A stretch of DNA of 64,000 nt from Thiohalocapsa sp. PB-PSB1 (lineage in GTDB: Bacteria > Pseudomonadota > Gammaproteobacteria > Chromatiales > Chromatiaceae): NCBI GenBank assembly GCA_016745215.1, contig CP050890.1, positions 7,886,632-7,950,631 on the forward strand. The letters run 5' to 3'. The notes below the pieces were generated by a model that was not told where the DNA came from, did not search any database, and was given only the letters and a program-made list of their open reading frames with translations. Positions 30,730 through 40,085 of the stretch are shown in pieces. The first letter of the stretch is position 1. Every line of letters starts with the position of its first letter. Position numbers and translations under genes: made by a program.

Positions 30730-31434
30730 ACGGTAAGCGTTCAGAGACCCCCTTGACTGCCGCTACCTGCGCATCACCGATCATCGTTTCCAGGACAGCC
30801 TCTGCGGCTGCCGCCATCACACCCGCGCGCGCCGGCACCGGCGCGGTCGAAGACCCGAGCCTCGAACCCGTCGCCTGGAGCGAATGGCGTCTGGTCGGGC
30901 CGGGTCTGGCGAGCTTGATCGTGGCGCTGCGTCTGCGCTTTCGGATGTCGTATCGGCGCATCCGCGAGTGTCTGCACGACTGGCTCGGCTCGAGCCTGAG
31001 CGTCGTACCCTCAAGGGCACCCTGCACGAGGCCGCTGCTGCGGGCACGCTGCCGGAGCAGGAATTGATCGATGCGGCGGTTGCCAGCGATCTGCTGCATG
31101 CCGCCTGCTGGGGGCACCATCACGCCAAGACGCGCGCCTTGTCCGTGGATCTCTGGACGACTGGGAGGCCACCTTACGGGTGCTGGAGCATCCCGAGTGG
31201 CCGCTTGCGAACAACGACGCCGAGCGCGCCCTGCGCCATTGGGTCATCGCGCGCCGCATCATGATGGGTCCGCGCTGCGACGCCGGGTCGCGCACCTTCA
31301 CCCTGCTCGCCAGCGTCATCGAAACCTGTCGGCAACGCGGGCACGTACCCTGGACCTATCTGGCCGGCGTCATCGCCGACCGCGGTGCCGGTCGCACGGC
31401 AGCTTCTCTGCCGGCTCCGGTAGCGGGTCTCTGA
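30730..31434 (+). pseudogene. IS66-family transposase remnant
   Basis: Readable pieces in shifting frames: WSEWRLVGPGLASLIVALRLRFRMSYRRIRE (early region), LKGTLHEAAAAGTLPEQELIDAAV, and the C-terminal piece HPEWPLANNDAERALRHWVIARR ... WTYLAGVIADRGAG. IS66 transposases end in the NNxAERxLR motif. Internal segments are missing, so it is dead. The same C-terminal tail is repeated at 59443-59536. Confidence 0.75.
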
Positions 31435-31633
31435 ACGGTTATATCGTACCGAATCTTGAAGAGCCGACCGATAACGATGCCGAGGTTATTCGCCATGATC
31501 AGTCTGATGTATGAGGAACAACTAGAGTTTTCGTATTTGTTATCCCTTCACTCTGCTATTTCAGGAGCTTATAGCTCATGATGATGATCTATACTTTGAC
31601 AAAGAAGTAAGTGGTTAAATCACGGAGGTTGTC

Positions 31634-32371
31634 ATGAAACCAAAATGGCTATCCGATGCACGCTTGATTCCTGACGAAGTGATGAGCTATCTTCGGATGA
31701 TCGCGGTCCGCGCCGTCGAAGAGAGAGACTATAGTCCTGAAGACGTCATCAAAATCCTCGGTTTTAATCGTAGTTGTATTTATGACTGGCTAAACCGGTT
31801 CAAGGCGAATGGTTATGCGGGTCTAGAGACGAAGAAAGCACCAGGAGCTCCTGCCGTTATTACCGATGAGATGGATGCATGGTTGAAACAAACGGTTCTG
31901 GAGTCGGCGCCGCAAGATTTCGGATACGACACTGTGCTGTGGACCTGCGATCTTCTGGCAGAATTGCTCTCAGAACGGTATGGCGTGCATGTGATCGGCG
32001 AGACGGTCAATCATCACTTGCATAAGCTGGGATTAAGCTATCAAAAGCCATGCTATGTTGCCTGTGAGCAGGATGCAATGGCTGTCGAGCAATTCATCAA
32101 CGACAAATTTCCAAAAATTCAGAGATTTGCCGAAAAAATCGGCGCCGACATTGGCTTCGAGGATGAATCGGCCGTCGATCTCCGTGATCATTCCGGGAGA
32201 ACGTGGGGCGCTCGAGGAGAGACACCAATTGTTCGTGCAACCGGACAGCGGGGTCGCTTGAATATTCTCTCCGTCGTGACCGCACAAGGTGAGCTGAAGT
32301 ATCAGGTTACAGAGAAACGCATCGACTCGGAAGAATACATTCGATTTCTCAACAATACCTTCGCCAAATAG
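31634..32371 (+). pseudogene. IS630-family transposase, 5' part, split by a nested IS
   Basis: 245 codons: helix-turn-helix region (SPEDVIKILGFNRSCIYDWLNRF, about 38-60), then the DDE_3 start with IGFEDESAVDLRDHSGRTWG (first Asp). It ends NNTFAK at an insertion, and the frame resumes at 33792 as AKVLLKQLIKGRDRP. Reconstructed length is about 335 residues, usual for IS630. GGAGG precedes the ATG. Confidence 0.85.
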
Positions 32372-32378
32372 CCCGATC

Positions 32379-33176
32379 TCATGCTGCACTAAGTTCTTGA
32401 TTAATCCGCCCCAGATTTGCAGCCTGCTCAAGGGCTTGGTCAATACTATTCGCTTCGGGCATTTCCGGAAGCATTTTTAACACCTCCAGGACGTATTTCC
32501 GACCGCGGAAGTGGGCTTTGAGGTCATTGACGCTAAAGCTCGGACAGTGCTCGCGCACCGGTCGCATCAGGATCTGGGACAGGTTGATCATCAGCATCGC
32601 CAGGTTGGCACTGTTGTAGACCGGCGTTGGCTTGATCACCATGAAGTCTTCCAAGCCCCAGTACTGTTTGGCATCTCGGAAGTTGAACTCGATTTGGAAG
32701 CGCAAGCGATAGTAATCGATGAGCGCTTCGTAGCCTAACTCAAGATCACTACTGAAAAGGATGACATGGGCCTGGGCGCCGGTGCGTTGGTTGGTCTTGA
32801 CGAGGATCACGACATTGAGCCGGTCGGGGAATTTTTTGTGCCAAACGGGCAGTTGGTAGATGGCCGTATGAACCTGTCCTTCCACGGAAGTGGCTTTGAG
32901 AAAGCACGGCGGCAAGTGTTGATAATCGAGCTTGCTGCCGTACTTGCGCCGCGGGCCGCGCCCGGCGTAGGGGCCGTCATAGGGCAGATACAGCGCGCTG
33001 TTGTGGCGCAATTTGCTGATCAACTCCAAGCCCGTGCGACGGACCATTTGCAGCGCTTGATGATGGCCGAAGGCCCCGTCGAAGACGAAATAACGCACCC
33101 TCAGCGTCTGGCACACCAGTGCCAGCACCTGGCGCAGAAGGTCTTGAACGAACTGCAAATAGGGCGACAGACTCAC
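32379..33176 (-). pseudogene. IS4-like transposase, C-terminal frame
   Basis: 265 codons carrying VRYFVFDGAFGHH (second Asp) and YYRLRFQIEFNFRDAKQY (the YREK-type Glu signature). It overlaps the N-terminal frame by four bases (ATGA), so either programmed frameshifting or a simple frameshift mutation separates the halves. I favour mutation, since I see no slippery heptamer at the junction. Confidence 0.7.
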
Positions 33177-33754
33177 CTCCCGGCGATTACCATTGCGGCT
33201 ACCTTTCGGCCGCCCTCGGTCCTTACCCGACCCGCTTTGGACGCTTTCGGGCAGCTCGCCGCCGTCTCTTTGAGAATCGGCTCCAGGCGCAATGGGTACG
33301 AACGGCGCCGTTGCACGCTAATCAACGACAGGCTCAGAAAACACAACCCCGGGATCGTCTTGCCAACCACCGAGGAGAAAAAACGATCCAGACCCTGGGT
33401 CTTCTTGCCCGATTTGCTCACCACCACTTCATCGCCCGCCAGCAACCAGTGCGTTTCATCGCCCAGCAGGTGCTGGCGAATCACCAGCCAATGCACTTGG
33501 CCCCAACTGAGCGTGGTGTTGAACAACCGCTGCAGCGTCCGATCGCTTCCCCCGCGCTCGGTCCAGCGCGATAGCCCCCGCATCGTTACCCGCCCCGTCA
33601 TCGCCAACAGCCCTTCCACAACGCAACCCAAACGGCCAAGGCTCGTCTTATCTACGCTCTGGCTTAAGCAGCTCAAGATCAGCATAATGTCTGGCATGAG
33701 CGATAGCCTCCTGTGGGAATAGGTCTTCGGATTGTTACCTGAATAACTTATCAC
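33173..33754 (-). pseudogene. IS4-like transposase, N-terminal frame
   Basis: 193 codons with RGLSRWTERGGSDRTLQRLF and WLLAGDEVVVSKSGKKTQGLDRFFSS (first Asp), typical of the IS4/IS701 type. It continues in another frame from 33176 leftwards. Together the halves give about 457 residues, a normal transposase length. Confidence 0.7.
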
Positions 33755-33791
33755 CTCGGGCTGTCGCCCACCTAATTTTTGGCGCTAATTT

Positions 33792-34070
33792 TTGGCGAAG
33801 GTATTGCTCAAGCAACTGATAAAAGGGAGAGATCGGCCCCTCATTCTCATCGTTAATCGAGCGTCCTTTCACCGTTCAAAAATGGTTCGTATCTTTATAT
33901 GGCGTCATCGGCGTCAAATCCGCCTTTGCTACCTACCCGCTTACAGCCCGGAGCGTAATCCCGATGAGCATGTTTGGGAAGAAATAAAGGACAAGCGGCT
34001 TGGCCGACAACCGATCAAGAACAAGCGTGACTTAAAGAAGCGTGTGCATTCTACGTTAAGATCTTTGTAG
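33792..34070 (+). pseudogene. IS630-family transposase, 3' part
   Basis: Continuation of the split gene: LILIVNRASFHRSK then YLPAYSPERNPDEHVWEEIK with the final Glu. In IS630 enzymes the second catalytic residue lies in a DxAxxH word; here it is Asn (VNRASFH), so the enzyme would be inactive even before the nested insertion. Confidence 0.8.
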
Positions 34071-34120
34071 CATCGCGTAAAACGCGTGATATCGTTTAAG
34101 TCACCGCCCGACGCCAAAAG

Positions 34121-34258
34121 CGCAATGGCATGAGTTGGTCCAAGGCCGGTTCCCATGCGCTGACCGCCTCGAGCGTGCTGTTCTGTAATGGCTGTCAGGA
34201 CATCTGGGGCCGGGAGCATACTATCCCTCTGCGATTTGTCGACAAGAAAGCCGCTTGA
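34121..34258 (+). pseudogene. C-terminal transposase fragment, possibly ISLre2/ISKra4 type
   Basis: 46 codons reading RNGMSWSKAGSHALTASSVLF. The NGMxWSxxGxxAL pattern is seen at the C-terminus of some transposases (UPF0236/ISLre2 or ISKra4). It is too short for a firm call. The remaining part of this gap up to 34442 shows nothing I can identify. Confidence 0.35.
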
Positions 34259-34442
34259 CGTAGACCAGACAGGCACCTTCGGCGCGTCTATTGCAATGGT
34301 ACAGGCCGAAATTTTGCTGGAATCACCCACCACTCCTCAACAGGTGCACAAGGGAAATAAGGACAGCTCGCGTAGGATGATACGCGACAGCGGTTCCGCC
34401 ACCAGCGAGGGGAAAGGGGAGATGTCTAACTTCGTGTACCAA

Positions 34443-34724
34443 TCATGCCGCCTTGTCCGCATGCAGTCGTATGCCCAGCGCATCAATAACGCGCAAGACC
34501 TCGCCGAAGGGTGGACTAGAATCGGCCCCGAGCAGGCTGCGGAGCCGATCTGGCGCCAGGCCGGCACGCTCCGCGACCGCGTCCAGGCCCTTTGCGCGGG
34601 CGACGGTTTCCAGCGCCCGAATAATGAAGCCGGCGTCGGCGCCGGCCTCTTCGAAGCAGGCGTCGATGTCTTCATCGGTCTGGAGATACTCAGTCGAGTC
34701 CCAGGGGGTGAATTGTTCAGTCAT
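34443..34724 (-). CDS. HigA-like addiction-module antidote protein
   Basis: 93 residues from ATG 34724. FTPWDSTEYLQTDEDIDACFEEA is the typical start of the putative addiction-module antidote family. The rest is a Cro/C1-like helix-turn-helix: LDAVAERAGLAPDRLRSLLGADSSPPFGEVLRVIDALG. It should bind the module's promoter and neutralise the RelE/HigB-like toxin upstream. Its ATG overlaps the toxin stop (ATGA). It is intact while the toxin is broken. Confidence 0.82.
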   Translation of the reverse strand: MTEQFTPWDSTEYLQTDEDIDACFEEAGADAGFIIRALETVARAKGLDAVAERAGLAPDRLRSLLGADSSPPFGEVLRVIDALGIRLHADKAA

Positions 34725-35026
34725 GGGTGTGTCTTCAGCCATTCTTTGGCGATCCGCGTCCCCGACTCGATGTCCTTCGCCTGATGGCGCTTGTCCCCAC
34801 CACACAGCAGGACGATTAAGGCGCTGCCGCGCTACATAAAGTAGACCCGCTAGCCCGGACCATAGTGAACACGGATCTCGCTGACACCGCCGCCAACGGG
34901 TTTGGCGTCCCCGAGATTGCCTGCGGCCATGCGGTCGATCCGCGCAACGATGCCTGCCCGCGCCCGTGCATCTCGCAGGCTGCGAAGCCAGCGAGCAAAG
35001 GTCGCGTTTTGTTGAACTTCGATCAT
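34721..35026 (-). pseudogene. RelE/HigB-like toxin with two in-frame TAG codons
   Basis: Reading from ATG 35026 gives 101 sense-aligned codons ending at TGA 34721 with the normal four-base overlap to the antitoxin. Recognisable parts are FARWLRSLRDARARAGIVARIDR, GVSEIRVHYGPG and ALIVLLCGGDKRHQAKDI. TAG codons fall at 34850-34852, where Tyr is expected after HYGPG, and at 34832-34834, where Gln or a similar residue is expected. No frameshift exists, so the toxin was lost by point mutation. Confidence 0.85.
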
Positions 35027-35146
35027 TGCTGCGGGCGATGCTTTGCTCGTTTCAGTCGGTGGCGTTGCCGATGCGAGCGAAGTATCGCACGATGGCCTCA
35101 GCGGCGAAGCCTCTTAGCCGGTCGTGGTCCGAGAGCGAAAGTAATC

Positions 35147-35300
35147 GGAGCATTCATCAACACCTGCCTCGTAGCCTCGAGTAGGCGCGACAGTATACCG
35201 ATTCAGCCAAGAAGTTTACGAAGAACTTTTTTTGAAGTCTCGCCAACACGCTGTTTTAAAAGCATAATTATTTTCGGCGGGTATTGCTGGATAACATCCA
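35147..35300. mobile_element. Solo end of the IS found at 21371-22823
   Basis: About 150 bp matching 22665-22823: shared words GCGCGACAGTATACCGATTCAG, TTTACGAAGAACT, CTCGCCAACACGC and TTATTTTCGGCGGG. No transposase accompanies it. It ends at GGATAAC / ATCCAG. Confidence 0.75.
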
Positions 35301-35330
35301 GACCTGCAACTATCTGCTCAACTGTCGTCA

Positions 35331-35546
35331 TCATTCAGCAGCACTGCAGCGCTGCTCCGCCTGAGCGCGCTCGCCATGATGCTCGCCGCTCAGCTGCTTG
35401 CAGTCCTTTTGCGACATCGGCGCCACGTTGCCCTTGGCGCAGCAGAAGCCGCCGTCGTTCAGTTCGAGCTTCAAGTCAACTGCTTGCGCCGGAAAACCGA
35501 CCAAGGTCACCAAGCAGAGCAGAAAACCGTATCCCCACGTCCGCAT
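35331..35546 (-). CDS. Small secreted four-Cys protein
   Basis: 71 residues from ATG 35546; GGAGG lies just upstream. A signal peptide (about 1-21, YGFLLCLVTLVGFPAQA) is followed by a short mature domain with NDGGFCCAKGNVAPMSQKDC and a last Cys near the C-terminus. Periplasmic or envelope protein of unknown role. It is surrounded by dead mobile elements, so it may be a surviving passenger. Confidence 0.5.
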   Translation of the reverse strand: MRTWGYGFLLCLVTLVGFPAQAVDLKLELNDGGFCCAKGNVAPMSQKDCKQLSGEHHGERAQAEQRCSAAE

Positions 35547-35559
35547 TACGCACCTCCGC

Positions 35560-35911
35560 CCGTGTTTCACTGCTGCGTTATCGATGCGCTGTTCTCTCTC
35601 GACGATGACACCCTGCGCATCAGCGAGTCACCCGGATTATCCGAGGCCGATAGCGCCTCGATTCAAACATGCCGTTGCGCAACGGGTCGTGCGTTGGTTT
35701 GTGCGTCGTGGCTCTCTTGACGGTGACGATGATCGCGCCATGCTCAAGTGGCAACAAGACGCTGGGTTCTCGCTTGATGCCAAAGTCCGCATCGCGGCCG
35801 ACGATCGTGGGTCTTACGCGCCTGCTTCGCTCCTGTGCCCGACCACCCTTCGCGCTCGAGCGTCTTGAAGCCATCGACGAAGCGCACCAGATCTATCTTC
35901 TAAAGCCATAA
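35560..35911 (+). pseudogene. IS801/IS91-like transposase fragment 1
   Basis: Nearly the same sequence as 42437-42650 for the first about 190 bp (TGCGCTGTTCTCTCTCGACG). It continues to a piece translating as RSCARPPFALERLEAIDEAHQIYLLKP, a phrase typical of the IS801-type C-terminal half. Frames shift several times. Confidence 0.65.
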
Positions 35912-36029
35912 CCAACGATGTCTTGAATGAGTATGGCGCCTCTCTCGATTGGAGCGTGAGCGGCAAGAGCGCGAATGGCTATTGCAATGTGAACGCGAAA
36001 GGAGATGTGGAACAGCTCAAGCAGTTTTT

Positions 36030-36563
36030 ATGAGTACTTTGGTGCATCTTGCCTTGGGTGACAGCGCCGCGGGTTGTCTGCGCGGCGCCTGTCAGGCCCA
36101 TGGTTTGCCTGGCATTGCAGTCGGCATACCAGATGATCTGAGCCACGGTCCGCTCGATGACGGTTATGCGCGCATCAACTACATGCGGGCGATGTACAGC
36201 GGCTACGATGACTGGACTTTCGATGCCAATGATGCATTTGCACCCTGGTCCGCGCTTATTGGGCAGCTTGACCGAGAAAGACCGGAGGCTGTTGTCATTT
36301 GGAGTGGCGACAATGTCTCCGAAGGCACCTTTCTGGCGATGGCCTGCTGGCAACTGCAGCACCGGTCGCAAGCGATCTGCATGGTCGCGGTCCCGAGCGA
36401 AAACGGCCCGCCTTATGTTGCGCACCAGTCGCCAGCCGAACTCACACGGCTTTACCCCTGCAACGGCCTTGTTCATAACTCCGATCAAGTGATCAGCGGG
36501 TACGCGGGGCTTTTCCGTAAAATTTTGATTTTAATGTTAAAATACTGTGGCTTTCGAGGTTAA
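36030..36563 (+). pseudogene. DUF1835-like gene, C-terminally truncated
   Basis: Starts at ATG 36030: LVHLALGDSAAGCLRGACQA, IPDDLSHGPLDDG, VVIWSGDNVSEGTFLAMACWQL. This is the N-terminal DUF1835 domain seen in a family of uncharacterised cytosolic proteins of about 250-350 residues. Similarity ends at about 36496, where the 100-bp recombinase-leader repeat begins; the remaining codons are junk read-through. Confidence 0.65.
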
Positions 36564-36596
36564 CTCTCAGTCTTGGCCGAGCTTATGAACAAGGCC
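36496..36596 (+). repeat. 100-bp repeat, second copy, leader of a recombinase gene
   Basis: Partner of 27870-27970. It includes GTTAAAATACTGTGG and ends across ATGAACAAGGCC, the start of the tyrosine-recombinase remnant. Confidence 0.6.
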
Positions 36597-37111
36597 CCCT
36601 GCAACCAACAGCTCCCCGATCACAAGCGCGCCATGCTCGTCGAAGACTTTGAACGGATTCGGCGCGAGCTTACGCTGTTCAACCTCGCCATCAATAGCAA
36701 GCTGCGCGGCTGCGACCTGGTTAAGCTGCGCGTCCGTCCCCGTTACGTCACCATGATGCACATGTTCTGTCACGGGCCACCTTCGTGCAGCAGAAGACCC
36801 AGCAGCCGGTGCGCTTCGAACTCATGGAGCAGACATGCGAGTCGGTCGCGGCCTGGATCACCGAGGCGAGGCTCTCCGCCGGTGACTCTCTCTTTCCGAG
36901 TCGCCAGCACCAGTCCCAGCATCTCTCAACCCGCCAATATGCGCGCATCGTCAAGCGCTGAATCGCCCTGCTTGGCGGCGACCCGCAGGCGTACGGGGCG
37001 CACTCGCTTCGCCGCACCAAGGCGACCCTAATCAATCGCCGGACCAAGAACCTGCGGGCGGTCAAACTGTTGCTCGGACATCGCAAGCTGGAATCGACTG
37101 TCCGCTATAGT
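36585..37111 (+). pseudogene. Tyrosine recombinase remnant
   Basis: N-terminal piece MNKAPCNQQLPDHKRAM ... LFNLAINSKLRGCDLVKLRV (first catalytic Arg region). Then, in another frame, QQPVRFELMEQTCESVAAWI and, after a TGA where Trp is expected (KR-stop-IALLGG), the C-terminal catalytic piece AHSLRRTKATLINRRTKNL followed by LLGHRKLESTVRYS (R-H and H-R-Y residues). It has at least one frameshift and one stop, and its last codons are cut by an IS630 remnant. It is a phage or transposon-type integrase, not an integron integrase as far as I can tell. Confidence 0.75.
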
Positions 37112-37764
37112 TTTTTAGGTAAATCATTTCTCGGAATGACCGGATAGAGGCTCGAGCGACGCCGGCGTTGGTGCGTAATTTCTTCATCACACGGATAACT
37201 TGGGTAGCATCGTCGAGATAGGCACGGAATAACTCCAGAACCGAGGCATGCAGTTCCTTGAAGGTTTCGAAGTACTTCAGATGAGTCGCCTCTTTCTTGG
37301 TGTTTCGCCAGAGCTTTTCGATCGGATTGTACTCGGGCGAGCATACCGGCAGGGGTTCAACCGATAAGCGCTGAGCGTGATCGGCTTTGAATTGGTTGAC
37401 CTCGCCACTGCGGTGGTAGGGGGCGTTATCCTCGATCAAGATGATCGGCGTGTCGAAGCGCGCCAAGCGTTGTTCGAGAAATTCCACGTAGCTGGCGCGT
37501 CAGTATCGACTTGTGTCCCCGCCCCCGATCGTGCTGACCTCGCAACCACACCAGCCCTTGCACCATAAACCGTCTCAGCCAGTTCTCCAGCGTCTTCACA
37601 CTGACTCCCAACAGCTTCCCAATCTCCGGCCATGATCTACCTTCGGCAATCCACACGAGCCCTTGGACCAGCTTGTACAGCCGCAGATTATTCAGCTCGT
37701 GCGCTCGAACCAGCTCCTTTTCCAGTTCCTCCATGATCGCTTTTGAACAGCTCAGTGATACCAT
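37111..37764 (-). pseudogene. IS630-family transposase remnant
   Basis: The N-terminal frame (37764-37426) has a helix-turn-helix, GRSWPEIGKLLGVSVKTLENWL. The C-terminal frame (37487-37111) has TPIILIEDNAPYHRSGEV and CSPEYNPIEKLWRNTKKEATH. The central catalytic part with the first Asp is missing, so an internal deletion fused the two ends. It lies inside the 3' end of the recombinase remnant. Confidence 0.78.
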
Positions 37765-37842
37765 GAGTTACCCCCAGTTGATTTGGTCCTGTTTGAGTGA
37801 TACCGTAAGTGATCCCCAGTTGATTTGGTCTTGTTTGTAAAG
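37765..37842. repeat. Tandem 38-bp repeat (CCCAGTTGATTTGGTC)
   Basis: GTGATACC-TGAGTTACCCCCAGTTGATTTGGTC is followed directly by GTGATACCGTAAGTGATCCCCAGTTGATTTGGTC. Probably part of the IS630 end region. Confidence 0.6.
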
Positions 37843-38054
37843 GTGTGGTAACCCTCAACTCTACCAAACAGCTGGGGGTTTTCGATGTGCCGCTGGAAAT
37901 TAATTTTCTGAAAATCTATAGTCGTGGGCGCCCCACGCCGCCGCAGGCAGTATGGTCTGGCCGGTAGGTCGTGGTGATCTGGGTGCGACTATGCTACCGT
38001 CGGCAGCGTCTGAGACGGTGCGCCCATCGCCAAATCGCCGCGATACTTATCCCA

Positions 38055-39566
38055 ATGTTGAAGAATCCGCTGCTCTTGACCGCCCTCGGGATGACCGCCG
38101 TGGTGGCACTCTTGGGGGTGCTGGACACCGCAGGACTCGCGGCGTTCGCGCAGCAGGAAGTCGCCCAGCAATTCAGCAGCCGCGCCTGGTTCATCATGCT
38201 GGTGGCGAGCCTGATCGTGGTGCTGGTGCTCTGGCTCGCGTTCTCCCCCTACGGCAATGTGCGGCTCGGCACGGACGAGGACCGCCCAGAGTTCTCGACC
38301 GTCAGCTGGCTCACCATGTTGTTCGCGGCGGGGATGGGCGTGGGGCTGCTGTTCTACGGCGCCGCCGAGCCCTTGACGCACTACAGTCTGATCGCCCAGC
38401 AACTGCCGGGCGGGCCGGCCGCCGGACATGCGATGGTCGTGACCAACTTCAACTGGGCGCTGCACGCCTGGTGCATCTACGCCGTTACCGCGCTGGTGAT
38501 CGCCTACTACGCCTACCGCAAGGGTCAGCCCGGCATCATTGGCACGCCCATCCGCTACAGCTTCCGTCGCGGCAGCTGGGTGCGACCGGTGGCCTGGATT
38601 GCGGACCTACTGGCCATCTACGCCATCGCCATCGGCCTCGCGGGTTCGCTGGCCATCGGCGTATTCCAGGTGCAAGGCGGCATCTCGAACCTGTTCGGCC
38701 TGGAGGGCGGCGGCGACACGCTGAAGCTCGCCGTATTTTTCGTGCTCTGCATCGCCTTCCTGCTGCCGCTGACCATGGACCTGTCCCGCGGCATGGCGGT
38801 GCTGTCCAACATCGCCATGGTCATCGCCTTTGTGTTGATGGTCTTCATCCTGCTGGTGGGGCCGACCCATGCGCTGATGGACGGGATCGTGGATTCCGTC
38901 GGTGGGTACCTATCCAGCCTGGTGCGGCAGAGTTTCGCGACCTTCCCGTTCTTCGGCGAGGCCTTCGAGCAATGGTTCCAGGCATGGACGCTCAACTACA
39001 TGGTTTGGTGGATCGCTTGGGCGCCCTTTGTGGGCGTGTTCGTCGCGCGGATCTCCCGCGGGCGCACCATCCGCGAGTTCGTGCTGGGCGTAGTGTTCGT
39101 GCCAAGCTTGTTCTCTCTGTTCTGGTTCGGCGTGTTCGGCGGGCTCGGCTTCTATGCCGCGCAGAACACCGATCTGCCCGTGGTGGACGTCGCGCTGAAC
39201 CAGCCGGAGAACACGACCTTCTTCGTGCTGAACGCGCTACCGCTGGGCTCGTTCACCGGCGCGCTGACGGTTGCCGCCGCCTTCCTGTTCCTGGTGACCA
39301 GCGTGGTGAGCGCTGCCTTCGTGCTGGCCATGTTCTCCACCGGCGGCAACGAGGACCCGCCGGTGCGCATCAAGCTCATCTGGGGTGTGATCCTTGCAGC
39401 GCTGGGGCTTGCGATGATGCTCACCGGCGACACCGGCGTGGTGCGCAGCATCATCGCGCTCGGCGCTATCCCGTTCGTGTTCATCCTGCCGCTGCTGGCG
39501 GTGGCCTTCCTGAAGACGCTGCAACATGAGGAGCGGGCAGCCCCACGAGGGGAAGCGCGGCCATGA
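38055..39566 (+). CDS. BCCT-family betaine/choline/carnitine-type transporter
   Basis: 503 residues from ATG 38055, with about twelve membrane helices. BCCT signature MVWWIAWAPFVGVFVARISRGRTIREFVLGV at about 315-345; GMGVGLLFYGAAEPLTHY in helix 3; aromatic residues of the substrate box (FNWALHAWCIY) are kept. BCCT proteins import trimethylammonium osmolytes, Na+- or H+-driven. The C-terminus is short (no long osmosensing tail). A 33-codon membrane ORF overlaps its stop. Confidence 0.9.
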   Translation: MLKNPLLLTALGMTAVVALLGVLDTAGLAAFAQQEVAQQFSSRAWFIMLVASLIVVLVLWLAFSPYGNVRLGTDEDRPEFSTVSWLTMLFAAGMGVGLLFYGAAEPLTHYSLIAQQLPGGPAAGHAMVVTNFNWALHAWCIYAVTALVIAYYAYRKGQPGIIGTPIRYSFRRGSWVRPVAWIADLLAIYAIAIGLAGSLAIGVFQVQGGISNLFGLEGGGDTLKLAVFFVLCIAFLLPLTMDLSRGMAVLSNIAMVIAFVLMVFILLVGPTHALMDGIVDSVGGYLSSLVRQSFATFPFFGEAFEQWFQAWTLNYMVWWIAWAPFVGVFVARISRGRTIREFVLGVVFVPSLFSLFWFGVFGGLGFYAAQNTDLPVVDVALNQPENTTFFVLNALPLGSFTGALTVAAAFLFLVTSVVSAAFVLAMFSTGGNEDPPVRIKLIWGVILAALGLAMMLTGDTGVVRSIIALGAIPFVFILPLLAVAFLKTLQHEERAAPRGEARP

Positions 39567-39664
39567 TCGTCGGAAGCCTCATCGACACGATACTCAATGT
39601 GATCGTTTTCGCGTTCATAGGCGTGCTGGTTTGGCTGTATCTTCGTGACGAGGATGCGAGCTGA
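39563..39664 (+). CDS. 33-residue single-helix membrane protein overlapping the BCCT stop
   Basis: ATG 39563 overlaps the transporter's TGA (ATGA). The peptide has an acidic start, one hydrophobic helix (TILNVIVFAFIGVLVWLYL) and a charged RDEDAS end. Coupled translation and the helix suggest a small accessory subunit of the transporter. Too short for most gene finders; no family known to me. Confidence 0.55.
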   Translation: MIVGSLIDTILNVIVFAFIGVLVWLYLRDEDAS

Positions 39665-40085
39665 CTGTTCGCCTGGCCGGGTCTCATTGACTGCTGCCAG
39701 ATCGAGGTCCCGCTTGCCGCCAGGATTTCCCAGTGCAAGTCGACGACAGCAGTTGGCCGAGGCCGGCGCTCAAGCGCTCGAGTGAGCGGACCCCAGATCG
39801 AACCCTCGACCGACCAGGTCGCTGCGCGTATGTTCAATCTCCTTAGTGGCGGTTCATGAATAACCTATACCACGCTATCCAGACATCGGCGGAGTGCAAT
39901 CGGGGTCGCTATCGGAATCGGAATCGAGAGAGAAAATGCCCTATGCTAAGCTGTCGAAAATCACTCCTCTAGTTCAGGACGTGCTTGCTGGTGTGCGATG
40001 CGTTGTCCGCAGACGACAACAGCAAGCAAAAGGCACTGCGCTATCGTATCGTGGCCATGCTCACGAAGCTCGGACAGCGTGGCTA
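39665..40085. other. Gene-free interval with a MITE fragment
   Basis: No credible gene. At 39899-39961 it holds words of the 258-bp MITE at 41076 (TCGGGGTCGCTATCGGAATCG and, later, CTGTCGAAAA). Then the tandem array begins. Confidence 0.5.

Larger units (their letters stand above)
32372..33785 (-). mobile_element. IS4-like element nested in the IS630 gene
   Basis: It interrupts the IS630 frame between NNTFAK and AKVLLKQ. The left boundary sequence GCCAAATAG and the right boundary TTTTTGGC are complementary at the tip. Near the right end the word TAATTTTTGGCG occurs twice in tandem. It carries the two transposase frames described next. Confidence 0.72.

Noticed and set aside
36585..37111. Integron integrase remnant
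   Set aside because: I see no integrase-specific extra helix region; the pieces fit a general tyrosine recombinase, and the place is far from attC sites.
37840..37890. Terminator or attenuator around AACCCTCAACT/AGCTGGGGGTT
   Set aside because: The stem is short and mismatched and the T-run is weak; it may be part of an IS end.
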